5,481 bases of DNA, from contig BFAU01000155.1 of the NCBI GenBank assembly GCA_008975185.1, positions 1 through 5,481 of the forward strand. The letters are read 5' to 3'. Below the pieces are notes generated by a model that worked only from the letters and a program-made list of their open reading frames with translations, was not told where the DNA came from and searched no databases. Each line of letters begins with the position of its first letter. The first letter of the stretch is position 1. This document shows, one piece after another, positions 1-5,437 of this stretch. This DNA is from a bacterium MnTg04. Lineage in GTDB: Bacteria > Pseudomonadota > Gammaproteobacteria > Steroidobacterales > MnTg04. The position numbers were made by a program, and so were the translations under genes.

Positions 1-572
1 CGGCGCCGGTACTCGGCGGGTTGATGCTGGTGGTCGCCAGTGTGGGCATGCTGGTCAACCTCGTCAGCTACGCCATACTGAGCGCGGATTCGCGCGATAA
101 CCTCAATCTGAAAGGCGCCAGCCTGCACGTTCTTGGCGATCTCCTCGGCTCAGTGGGCGCAATCGTGGCAGCCATCGTGATCATGCTGAGCGGCTGGACC
201 CCGATCGATCCCCTGCTGTCTGTATTCGTCGCCATGCTGATCCTGCGCAGCGCATGGAAGCTGTTGCGCAAGTCCACCCACATCTTGCTCGAGGGCGCGC
301 CCGAGTGGCTGGATACGGACCGGATGCGCGAGGAGCTGGTTTCACGGATACCGCAGATCAACGATATACACCACGTCCATGTGTGGAGCCTGAACGCGGA
401 AAACACGCTGATGACGATGCACGCGGTCATAAACGCCGACGCGGATCAGACTAGCGTCCTGCAATCGATCAAGGATCTGCTGTGGGAGGACTTCGGCATC
501 GGTCATTCGACGATCGAGCTGGATATCGACAGCCGCAGCGATGAGGAACTAAGCGCGGATTTCGTCGAGTAA
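1..572 (+). CDS. CDF family metal cation efflux transporter, C-terminal part
   Basis: This is a cation diffusion facilitator, an inner-membrane antiporter that typically exports Zn2+ or related divalent metals (Co2+, Cd2+) in exchange for protons. The reading frame is open from the first complete codon at base 3, so the N-terminal half (TM1-TM3) lies outside the window. Visible parts are TM4 (about bases 18-80), TM5 with the metal-site motif HVLGD (His at 126-128, Asp at 138-140), TM6 (about 200-265) and a cytoplasmic C-terminal domain containing HHVHVWSL and GHSTIELD, which in the family mediates dimerisation and binds metal. The TM4-TM5 loop (SADSRDNLNL) lacks the His-rich stretch seen in many CzcD/ZitB proteins. 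The stop is TAA at 570-572. The family call is firm; the metal is not determinable from this fragment. Confidence 0.93.
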   Translation, partial: APVLGGLMLVVASVGMLVNLVSYAILSADSRDNLNLKGASLHVLGDLLGSVGAIVAAIVIMLSGWTPIDPLLSVFVAMLILRSAWKLLRKSTHILLEGAPEWLDTDRMREELVSRIPQINDIHHVHVWSLNAENTLMTMHAVINADADQTSVLQSIKDLLWEDFGIGHSTIELDIDSRSDEELSADFVE

Positions 573-577
573 TTTTC

Positions 578-593
578 GACAGGCTGCTAGAAT
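578..593 (+). promoter_or_regulatory. Promoter-like extended -10 element
   Basis: TGCTAGAAT (585-593) reads as an extended -10 (TGn followed by TAGAAT, 5 of 6 matches to TATAAT). No good -35 box is visible at 16-18 bases upstream, which fits an extended -10 promoter but does not prove one. The stretch 578-596 closely resembles 2052-2073, upstream of the EEP gene (GACA, GGCTG, CTAGA in the same order). The element overlaps the first possible start codon of the truncated dehydrogenase (TTG 593). A functional promoter here would therefore start transcripts inside that reading frame, so it was probably not originally placed next to this sequence. Confidence 0.35.
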
Positions 594-1357
594 TGCGGCA
601 GATGTTCGGGCTGTATGCCAACGTGCGCCCGGCGCGTACTTATGTGACCGGCGGGCGTTTCGAGGACGTCGATATCGTGCTGATCCGGGAAAACACCGAG
701 GGCCTGTATGTCGGTGTCGAGCATTTCATCCCGATCGACGACGACCCGCACGCGGTCGCCGAGGCTTCGGGCATCATCACGCGGTCGGGTTCGCGGCGGA
801 TCGCCGAATATGCGTTCGAGTATGCCATCGCCCAGGGCCGCAAGAAAATTACCATCGTGCACAAGGCCAATATCCTGAAATGCCTGTCCGGATTGTTCCT
901 GGAAACCGCCAGCCAGGTCGGTGAAAAATACCAGGACCGGATCGAGATCGACACCGGTATTGTCGATGCTTGCGCCATGCAGCTCGTCCAGGACCCGTCG
1001 CAGTTCGACATGATCCTGACCACCAACATGTTCGGCGATATTTTGTCCGATCTGATGGCCGGGCTGGTCGGCGGCCTGGGCCTGACGCCCGGCGCAAACA
1101 TCGGCAAGGACGCGGCCATTTTCGAAGCCGTGCACGGCTCGGCGCCGGATATCGCAGGCAAAGGTATCGCCAATCCGACCGCCCTGCTGCTGGCGGCGGC
1201 GATGATGCTCGACCATGTCGGTGAGAACGACAAGGCAGCGCGTCTGCGTGACGCCATCCAGGCTACGATCGACGACGGCGATTGCCTGACCGGCGATCTC
1301 GGTGGCAAGGCCGGGACCGACGAATACGCCCAGGCCGTGATCACCAAACTGGCCTGA
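593..1357 (+). CDS. icd: NAD-type isocitrate dehydrogenase, N-terminally truncated (probable pseudogene or assembly break)
   Basis: The family oxidatively decarboxylates isocitrate to 2-oxoglutarate in the TCA cycle. Counting from TTG 593, the visible active-site elements are Arg2 (E. coli Arg119 equivalent), LYANVRP (Arg12), RENTEGLY (32-39), VHKAN with Lys91, IVDAC with Asp125, and NMFGDILSDL with metal ligands Asp149 and Asp153. In the cofactor loop HGSAPDIAGKG (181-191), Asp186-Ile187 replace the Lys-Tyr pair of NADP enzymes, pointing to NAD. RENTEG and VHKAN favour isocitrate over isopropylmalate dehydrogenase; homoisocitrate dehydrogenase is a weaker alternative. Full-length relatives are about 330-340 residues; this frame has 254. 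The missing part holds the GDGIGPE region and the substrate Ser and Asn just before LRQ. The upstream frame (I-F-D-R-L-L-E) is not IDH-like and has no ATG or GTG back to the stop at 542-544. No good ribosome binding site precedes TTG 593 or ATG 602. As it stands the product should be inactive. Confidence 0.9.
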   Translation: MRQMFGLYANVRPARTYVTGGRFEDVDIVLIRENTEGLYVGVEHFIPIDDDPHAVAEASGIITRSGSRRIAEYAFEYAIAQGRKKITIVHKANILKCLSGLFLETASQVGEKYQDRIEIDTGIVDACAMQLVQDPSQFDMILTTNMFGDILSDLMAGLVGGLGLTPGANIGKDAAIFEAVHGSAPDIAGKGIANPTALLLAAAMMLDHVGENDKAARLRDAIQATIDDGDCLTGDLGGKAGTDEYAQAVITKLA

Positions 1358-1520
1358 ATATCTCAACAGCGGGCGACAACACCGCGGTTTTGGTCCTGGC
1401 AGGATCAGGGATTCATTTGTAATCAGGCTGTTTTTTCTTTATTTTTATATAGTTATATCGTTTTTATAAGGTAATTTCATCTTAGACTATCTTTGGTGCA
1501 AGACCCGGATTGGTTGCCGC
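1358..1520. other. Convergent intergenic region with AT-rich patch
   Basis: This 163-base stretch lies between the convergent dehydrogenase and TIR-like genes. Bases about 1411-1495 are strikingly AT-rich compared with the flanking genes. They contain TTTTTATA twice (1442-1449 and 1461-1468, 19 bases apart) and the small palindrome ATATA-GT-TATAT (1447-1458). GCGG (1369-1372) and CCGC (1382-1385) could form a second, very weak hairpin. I see no convincing gene, and no inverted-repeat ends or target duplications that would mark an insertion sequence. Confidence 0.6.
1406..1440 (+). terminator. Weak candidate rho-independent terminator after isocitrate dehydrogenase
   Basis: An interrupted stem pairs CAG (1406-1408) with CTG (1428-1430) and GATT (1410-1413) with AATC (1421-1424) around a 7-base loop. 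Six T residues follow at 1431-1436, then a further T-rich tail. The stem is short and has an internal loop, and an alternative CCTG/CAGG pairing overlaps it. It lies 49 bases after the dehydrogenase stop, between convergent genes. No T-run on the minus strand suggests that it also serves the TIR-like gene. Confidence 0.35.
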
Positions 1521-1979
1521 TCATTCGGGCATATCGAATTCGATAACATCCCAGCGCTGCGTCTCCTCGTGCCTGGCCTGGCGGCGCATGGCATCCACAA
1601 TCGAGAGTTCGTTCCACGACACGACTTCATCCGCAATCTTGGCAATTTCCGGCGCAATCTCCTGCGTGCTCCCGAAGTGCTCGATAACAATGACCGGCTT
1701 GTCGGACGACTTCGCAACCAACAGCGTAAAGTCTATCCATTCATGGAATTCGTCGTACAACCCCGCCAGGATAATAACGATCTCGGCAGGTTCGATTTGC
1801 TCGCGGAGTTCGTCCTTGAGCGCCTCTTCCGCGTCCTCCGCAGGAACCTTGTCCGGTACGGCGCTGTTACTGTAGAAAAAGTTGGTCGTGCTTTCAAGAT
1901 ATTCGAACAAACGATGATAGTCTTCGTGTTCCTGAAAGGCGTGGCTGGCAAAAATACGGATCGGGTTGTCCTGGGACAC
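1521..1979 (-). CDS. Small TIR-like domain protein (MTH538/ThsB-like family)
   Basis: This is a single-domain cytoplasmic protein of 152 residues from the preferred start. The pattern fits a TIR-like flavodoxin fold. Strand 1 and its loop read IRIFASHAFQEH, matching the F-x-S-H loop and following acidic residue of TIR-like proteins. Later strands are AEIVIILAGLY, KPVIVIEHFGS and ADEVVSWN, with a charged helix (about 48-63) between. It ends in a conserved-looking RRQARHEETQRWDVIEF tail. No signal peptide or membrane segment is present. TIR-like proteins often bind or cleave NAD+ or make signalling nucleotides; ThsB of Thoeris is one example. However, in EWIDFTLLVA, where active TIR-like enzymes usually carry Glu (pattern W-V-x-Y-E-I), this protein has Thr, so NADase activity is doubtful. 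Start choice: GTG 1979-1977 lies five bases after an excellent Shine-Dalgarno; GTG 1988-1986 would overlap that site. The gene is divergent from the EEP gene. Family assignment is from pattern recognition only. Confidence 0.65.
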   Translation of the reverse strand: MSQDNPIRIFASHAFQEHEDYHRLFEYLESTTNFFYSNSAVPDKVPAEDAEEALKDELREQIEPAEIVIILAGLYDEFHEWIDFTLLVAKSSDKPVIVIEHFGSTQEIAPEIAKIADEVVSWNELSIVDAMRRQARHEETQRWDVIEFDMPE

Positions 1980-1982
1980 GAT

Positions 1983-1993
1983 GCTCACCTCTC
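1983..1993 (-). promoter_or_regulatory. Ribosome binding site that decides the TIR-like gene start
   Basis: Read on the minus strand, this is GAGAGGTGAGC. It contains GAGGTGA, a long match to the anti-Shine-Dalgarno sequence. It sits at optimal spacing for GTG at 1979-1977 and overlaps the upstream alternative GTG at 1988-1986, which argues for the shorter protein. Confidence 0.6.
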
Positions 1994-2003
1994 TGTTTGC
2001 GAT

Positions 2004-2009
2004 AGTGTA
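2004..2009 (-). promoter_or_regulatory. Possible -10 box for the TIR-like gene
   Basis: On the minus strand this reads TACACT (4 of 6 matches to TATAAT), followed by AT. It would place the transcript start about 20 bases before GTG 1979, just upstream of the strong Shine-Dalgarno. No good -35 box is seen. The GC-rich palindrome at 2018-2031 falls within the expected spacer. Confidence 0.25.
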
Positions 2010-2017
2010 CCGAACCA

Positions 2018-2031
2018 GCCGCCACGGCGGC
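2018..2031. repeat. GC-rich palindrome in the divergent control region
   Basis: GCCGCC (2018-2023) and GGCGGC (2026-2031) are perfect inverted repeats separated by two bases. The element lies between the divergent TIR-like and EEP genes and upstream of both proposed -10 boxes. It could be a repressor operator or a small hairpin. On the plus strand TTTT follows at 2035-2038, but there is no gene for a terminator to end there. Its function is not determinable from sequence alone. Confidence 0.45.
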
Positions 2032-2041
2032 CAGTTTTGCG

Positions 2042-2070
2042 TTGTGGCCCTGACACGGCTGGGCTAGAGT
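2042..2070 (+). promoter_or_regulatory. Candidate promoter of the EEP gene
   Basis: TTGTGG (2042-2047) and TAGAGT (2065-2070) are separated by 17 bases. The -35 matches TTGACA at 3 positions and the -10 matches TATAAT at 4. The predicted start would leave a leader of about 40 bases before ATG 2119. The -10 and preceding bases closely resemble the element at 578-596. Confidence 0.35.
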
Positions 2071-2118
2071 GGCATCGCAACTACCAGAATATTGTTGCCT
2101 GGAGCCCCCCGATAACCG

Positions 2119-2856
2119 ATGCGATTGCTTTTGTACAATATCCGCTATGCCGCGGGCGTGGGCTCCCGGTTCAATTTGCCGGTGCCGGGGGCAGGCTATA
2201 TCAAGGGCAGTCCCGAAACGCTGCAGCGAATCACCGCGTTCATAAAATCGGAAGATCCGGATATCGTCGGGCTCGTGGAAGTCGATTCGGGGTCGATACG
2301 CTCACGCCTGGTCAACCAGGCCGAACAAATAGCCGAGGCGATCGGCCACTACTCGGTCTACCAGTGCAAGTACGGTGAAGAATCCATACAAAAAAGCCTG
2401 CCGATAATCCGCAAACAGGTTAACGCTTTCCTGGCCGCGCCGCGCTTGCATGGCGAGCGGTTTCATTACATGAACACCGGCGTCAAGCGCCTGATCATCG
2501 AACTTGAACTTGCAGACCTGGCTGTGTTCCTGGTTCATCTGTCGCTGAAATACCGCCATCGGCATTCTCAATTGCGCCATTTGCACGACCTCGTTCGCGA
2601 GTGCCCGAAACCGGTAATCGTCGCCGGGGATTTCAACACATTCTGGGGTGAGGACGAGATATACCTGTTTATGCAGGCCGCCGGGCTGCGCAGCGCCAAC
2701 GTCGAGAGTTTGCCCTCCTACCCCAGCCGGGCGCCCCGCAAGGAGCTCGATTTCATCCTCTACGGCGAGGGTATCAAAGTCACGGACTTCAGGATTCCCG
2801 ATGTCCGCTTGTCCGATCATTTGCCGCTGATCTGCGATTTCGAAATGGCCGGGTAA
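2119..2856 (+). CDS. Endonuclease/exonuclease/phosphatase (EEP) family hydrolase
   Basis: The EEP superfamily (exonuclease III, DNase I, sphingomyelinase and inositol phosphatase folds) comprises metal-dependent phosphodiester or phosphomonoester hydrolases. This protein has 245 residues, covering one complete domain. All expected catalytic elements are visible: Asn7 in LLYNIRY, metal-ligand Glu54 in VGLVEVD, His140 in VFLVHLSLK, Asp171 and Asn173 in VAGDFNTF, Asp211 in ELDFILY, and Ser232-Asp233-His234 in LSDHLPL. There is no signal peptide or membrane segment, so a cytoplasmic location is inferred. The substrate cannot be told from sequence: DNA, RNA, nucleotide or phospholipid headgroup are all possible. 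ATG 2119 is the first possible start because TAA occurs in frame at 2113-2115. Its best Shine-Dalgarno, GGAG at 2101-2104, is 14 bases away, so translation may be weak. It is divergent from the TIR-like gene and 112 bases upstream of the FadJ-like gene. Confidence 0.9.
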   Translation: MRLLLYNIRYAAGVGSRFNLPVPGAGYIKGSPETLQRITAFIKSEDPDIVGLVEVDSGSIRSRLVNQAEQIAEAIGHYSVYQCKYGEESIQKSLPIIRKQVNAFLAAPRLHGERFHYMNTGVKRLIIELELADLAVFLVHLSLKYRHRHSQLRHLHDLVRECPKPVIVAGDFNTFWGEDEIYLFMQAAGLRSANVESLPSYPSRAPRKELDFILYGEGIKVTDFRIPDVRLSDHLPLICDFEMAG

Positions 2857-2865
2857 TTACCGATG

Positions 2866-2893
2866 TTGCGGTGCAGTCAGTAACTGATAGGAT
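2866..2893 (+). promoter_or_regulatory. Candidate promoter of the fadJ-yciA unit
   Basis: TTGCGG (2866-2871) and TAGGAT (2888-2893) are 16 bases apart. The -10 is preceded by TGA (2885-2887), making an extended -10. Transcription would start about 70 bases before ATG 2969. The palindrome 2877-2887 lies in the spacer and a second one (2896-2906) spans the predicted start site. Confidence 0.4.
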
Positions 2894-2906
2894 TCGCTGA
2901 TTCAGC
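2877..2906. repeat. Two 11-base palindromes upstream of fadJ, possible operator
   Basis: TCAGT-A-ACTGA (2877-2887) and GCTGA-T-TCAGC (2896-2906) are perfect odd palindromes with centres 19 bases apart. CTGAT also recurs directly at 2884 and 2897. They flank and overlap the proposed -10 box, where a repressor would block transcription. The match to the E. coli FadR operator, or to the GAAAC/GTTTC-type site of PsrA, is not convincing, so no regulator is named. Confidence 0.3.
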
Positions 2907-2968
2907 AATATCCCAGGACTTCCGGCCGCGCACAGACCGACCAGCTGCCACCAATTTTCGGAGAAAAA

Positions 2969-5011
2969 ATGATGACGGAAGAAAACAAGATCGCGAACTG
3001 GACGCTGGAGCGCGACGGCAATGACATCGCCTGGCTGTGCCTGGATATGGCCGATGCCGGCGCCAATGTCCTGTCACAACCGGTCATGCGTGAACTGGCC
3101 GGACATTTGTCCGAGCTGGAATCCAGTCATCCAGCCGGGCTGGTCATTTGGTCGGGCAAGAAAAGCGGCTTCGTTTTCGGCGCCGATATCAAGGAGTTCA
3201 CCAACCTCGCCACCGAAGCCATGGTTTTCGAGATGACCCGCCTCGGTCAGCAGGTCATGGCCCGGATCGAGGCACTGCCCTGCCCCAGCGTCGCGTTGCT
3301 CAATGGTTTCGCGCTCGGCGGCGGTCTCGAACTGGCGCTGGCTTGCGATTATCGGGTCGCTGCGGACAATGGCCGGGTCAGCGTGGGCCTGCCCGAAGTC
3401 AAATTGGGGATCAACCCGGGCTTTGGCGGCACGGTACGGGCGGTGCGCATTATCGGTGTCAGCGAGGCGATGAACCTGATGCTCAGCGGCCGGTTCTTGC
3501 GTGCCGAAAAGGCGCTGAAAATCGGCCTGCTCGACCGGCTGGTCCCCGCTGAGGAAATGCGCGCGGCAGCCGAGATCATGATTCGCAACAAGCCGCCACG
3601 GCAACAACCTCCGCTAAAAGAAAAATTGATGAACCTGCCGCTGATCCGCAATTGGGTCGCCGCGGCAATCAAGAAGCAGGTTGCCTCCCGCGCCAACCCC
3701 AGGCACTACCCGAGCCCGTTCGCGATGATCGAACTGTGGCGGAAGTATGGCGCTTCCGACGCTCAATACGAAGCCGAGGCAAAGCTGATATCGCGGCAGA
3801 TGGTCAGCGCTACCGGGCAAAACCTGATCCGCGTGTTCATGCTCCAGGACCGGATGAAATCGCTGGGCGGCAAGATGAAAAGCCATGTGCAGCGCCTGCA
3901 TGTCATTGGCGCCGGCACCATGGGCGGTGGCATCGCCGCGTGGTCTGCGTTACGCGGTATCGAAGTGACCTTGCAAGACCGCGAAGAAAAGTATGTAGAA
4001 CCGGCGCTGAAAAGGGCCCGCAAGCTGTTCGAGAAAAAAACCCGCACGCCGGGCGATTACGAGGCTGCGGTCGCGCGGCTGAAAATGGATGTGGATGGCG
4101 AAGGCATCGAGGATGCGGACCTCATCATCGAAGTGATATACGAGAACATCGAGGACAAGAAATTGCTGTATGCGGACCTGGTCACGCGGATGAAACCCGA
4201 AGCCTTGCTGGCGACCAACACTTCCAGCCTGATGCTCGAAATTTTGTCGGCCGATCTACCCGATCCAACGCGTTTGTTCGGACTGCATTTTTTCAACCCG
4301 GTCGATAAAATGCCGCTGATCGAAGTCATCAGCAAACCCGATACACCCCGGGAAATAGTCGCCCAAGGCATTGCCTTTGCCCAGCGAATCGACCGTCTGC
4401 CCCTGCCGTGCAGCAGTGCGCATGGATTTGTCGTCAACCGTGTGCTGATCCCCTATATGACCGAAGCATCGCTGATTGCCGAAGAAGGCGTTGCCGGGCC
4501 GCTGATCGACCAGGCCGCGCTGGACTTTGGCATGCCGATGGGACCCGTTCACTTGTCCGACATCGTCGGCCTGGATGTGGCGCTCAGCGTCTCGCAGATC
4601 CTCGGCGAAGCTTTTGATTCTCCGGTTCCTGCGATCCTGGAGAAACTGGTTGCCGAGAAAAAACTGGGCATGAAGACCGGCGAAGGCTTTTACCGGTGGG
4701 TGGACGGCAAACCCGTGAAATCGAAAACCGATGGCGAGACAGCGCCGGACGATATCACCGACCGGCTGTTCATGCCGTTACTCAACGCAGCGGTCGCGTT
4801 ATGGAGCGAAGGGGTCATCGACGATCTCGATTTACTCGACGCCGGCGTTATTTTCGGCACCGGTTTCGCTCCGTTCCGTGGCGGGCCTATTCATTACGCC
4901 CGCAACCGCGGCATAAACGATATCGTCGCAACCATGAATAGACTGGCCGACAAGCATGGCGACAGGTTTAGGCCACACCAGGCCTGGAGCCGCATCGAGG
5001 TAGGCAAATGA
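2969..5011 (+). CDS. fadJ: FadJ-like bifunctional enoyl-CoA hydratase/3-hydroxyacyl-CoA dehydrogenase
   Basis: This is the alpha subunit of a fatty acid beta-oxidation complex. It hydrates trans-2-enoyl-CoA and then oxidises the L-3-hydroxyacyl-CoA with NAD+. Residues 1-200 are a crotonase domain with the oxyanion-hole segment GADIKEF (71-77), GGGLEL with catalytic Glu121, and GLPEVKLG with catalytic Glu143. A helical linker follows (about 200-305). The NAD-binding dehydrogenase domain (308-485) has the Rossmann motif GAGTMGGG (314-321), NTSS (417-420), catalytic His440 in LHFFNP and Glu452 in LIEVI. HGFVVNR (485-491) opens the dehydrogenase C-terminal domain, and a second such domain carries GTGFAPFRGGP (630-640). 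At 680 residues it is slightly shorter than E. coli FadJ or FadB (about 715-730). The C-terminal tail resembles FadJ more than FadB. Shine-Dalgarno GGAG (2960-2963) serves ATG 2969 or, with better spacing, ATG 2972. All catalytic residues are present. The usual thiolase partner (FadI/FadA) is not next to it; the downstream gene overlaps it by four bases. Confidence 0.95.
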   Translation: MMTEENKIANWTLERDGNDIAWLCLDMADAGANVLSQPVMRELAGHLSELESSHPAGLVIWSGKKSGFVFGADIKEFTNLATEAMVFEMTRLGQQVMARIEALPCPSVALLNGFALGGGLELALACDYRVAADNGRVSVGLPEVKLGINPGFGGTVRAVRIIGVSEAMNLMLSGRFLRAEKALKIGLLDRLVPAEEMRAAAEIMIRNKPPRQQPPLKEKLMNLPLIRNWVAAAIKKQVASRANPRHYPSPFAMIELWRKYGASDAQYEAEAKLISRQMVSATGQNLIRVFMLQDRMKSLGGKMKSHVQRLHVIGAGTMGGGIAAWSALRGIEVTLQDREEKYVEPALKRARKLFEKKTRTPGDYEAAVARLKMDVDGEGIEDADLIIEVIYENIEDKKLLYADLVTRMKPEALLATNTSSLMLEILSADLPDPTRLFGLHFFNPVDKMPLIEVISKPDTPREIVAQGIAFAQRIDRLPLPCSSAHGFVVNRVLIPYMTEASLIAEEGVAGPLIDQAALDFGMPMGPVHLSDIVGLDVALSVSQILGEAFDSPVPAILEKLVAEKKLGMKTGEGFYRWVDGKPVKSKTDGETAPDDITDRLFMPLLNAAVALWSEGVIDDLDLLDAGVIFGTGFAPFRGGPIHYARNRGINDIVATMNRLADKHGDRFRPHQAWSRIEVGK

Positions 5012-5421
5012 CCATCGACAAAGACCAAAAACCCCGCGGACAATCGATGATCAGGATGCTGGCCATGCCCAAGGATACCAACTGGCTGGGCGATATATTC
5101 GGTGGCTGGCTGATGTCGCATGCGGATATCGCGGGGGGTAACCAGGCCTACCAGCGAGCCGGCGGCAACGTGGTCACCATCGCCGTGGATGATTTCGAGT
5201 TCATCCGGCCGGTTTATGTCGGCGATGTGGTTACCTTTTACTGCCGTATCTGCAAGACCGGCACCACCTCGATTACTATCGGTATAGAAATGTTTGTCGA
5301 CCGGCCCGGCGAGCCGCCCGACCATCATTTCATTGTCGCCAGCGCCAGGATGATTTATGTTCACATCGGCGACGACCGCCGACCCAGGCCCATTCCGGAA
5401 GAATTAACCAAAACCCAGTAG
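5008..5421 (+). CDS. yciA: YciA-like acyl-CoA thioesterase (hotdog fold)
   Basis: This enzyme hydrolyses acyl-CoA to free acid and CoA in the cytoplasm; family members act as hotdog-fold oligomers. The 137 residues fit YciA (about 132) along their whole length. Visible are LAMPKDTNWLGDIFGGWLMS (18-37), then the catalytic Asp40 in HADIAGG, the FEFIRPVYVGDVV strand-turn (63-75), and TGTTSITIGIEMFV (84-97), all in the positions typical of YciA. The ATG overlaps the upstream stop codon as ATGA (5008-5011), and GAGG at 4997-5000 provides a Shine-Dalgarno seven bases before it, so translation is likely coupled to the FadJ-like gene. The partnership suggests release of CoA from beta-oxidation intermediates or from acyl-CoAs that would tie up the CoA pool; that role is inferred. 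TAG at 5419-5421 ends the gene. Confidence 0.93.
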   Translation: MTIDKDQKPRGQSMIRMLAMPKDTNWLGDIFGGWLMSHADIAGGNQAYQRAGGNVVTIAVDDFEFIRPVYVGDVVTFYCRICKTGTTSITIGIEMFVDRPGEPPDHHFIVASARMIYVHIGDDRRPRPIPEELTKTQ

Positions 5422-5437
5422 GGATGGGTTTCACAGC

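Noticed and set aside
587..1366. Long minus-strand open frame (259 codons) opposite the isocitrate dehydrogenase
   Set aside because: It mirrors the codon pattern of the dehydrogenase, has a low-complexity, His/Gln/Gly-rich composition and no recognisable motif. The plus-strand frame has clear active-site residues.
2018..2038. GC-rich hairpin followed by TTTT as an intrinsic terminator
   Set aside because: The loop would be only two bases, the T-run is short and offset, and no plus-strand gene ends nearby. An operator or leader hairpin is more likely.
1569..2378. Plus-strand open frame of 269 codons spanning the TIR-like gene and the start of the EEP gene
   Set aside because: It runs antisense through one convincing gene and out of frame through another. 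Its translation is rich in Arg and Asn and has no domain, and both overlapped genes have better starts and motifs.
2302..2820. Minus-strand frame of 172 codons within the EEP gene
   Set aside because: It is fully inside a gene whose catalytic motifs are all intact on the other strand. No start signal or family pattern was seen.
1521..2856. A complete Thoeris-type defence locus
   Set aside because: No ThsA-like SIR2 or other NAD+-consuming effector is present in the window, and the EEP protein is not a known Thoeris component.
3074..3607. Minus-strand frame of 177 codons within the FadJ-like gene
   Set aside because: It is a shadow of a GC-rich coding sequence; the plus-strand crotonase motifs are unambiguous.
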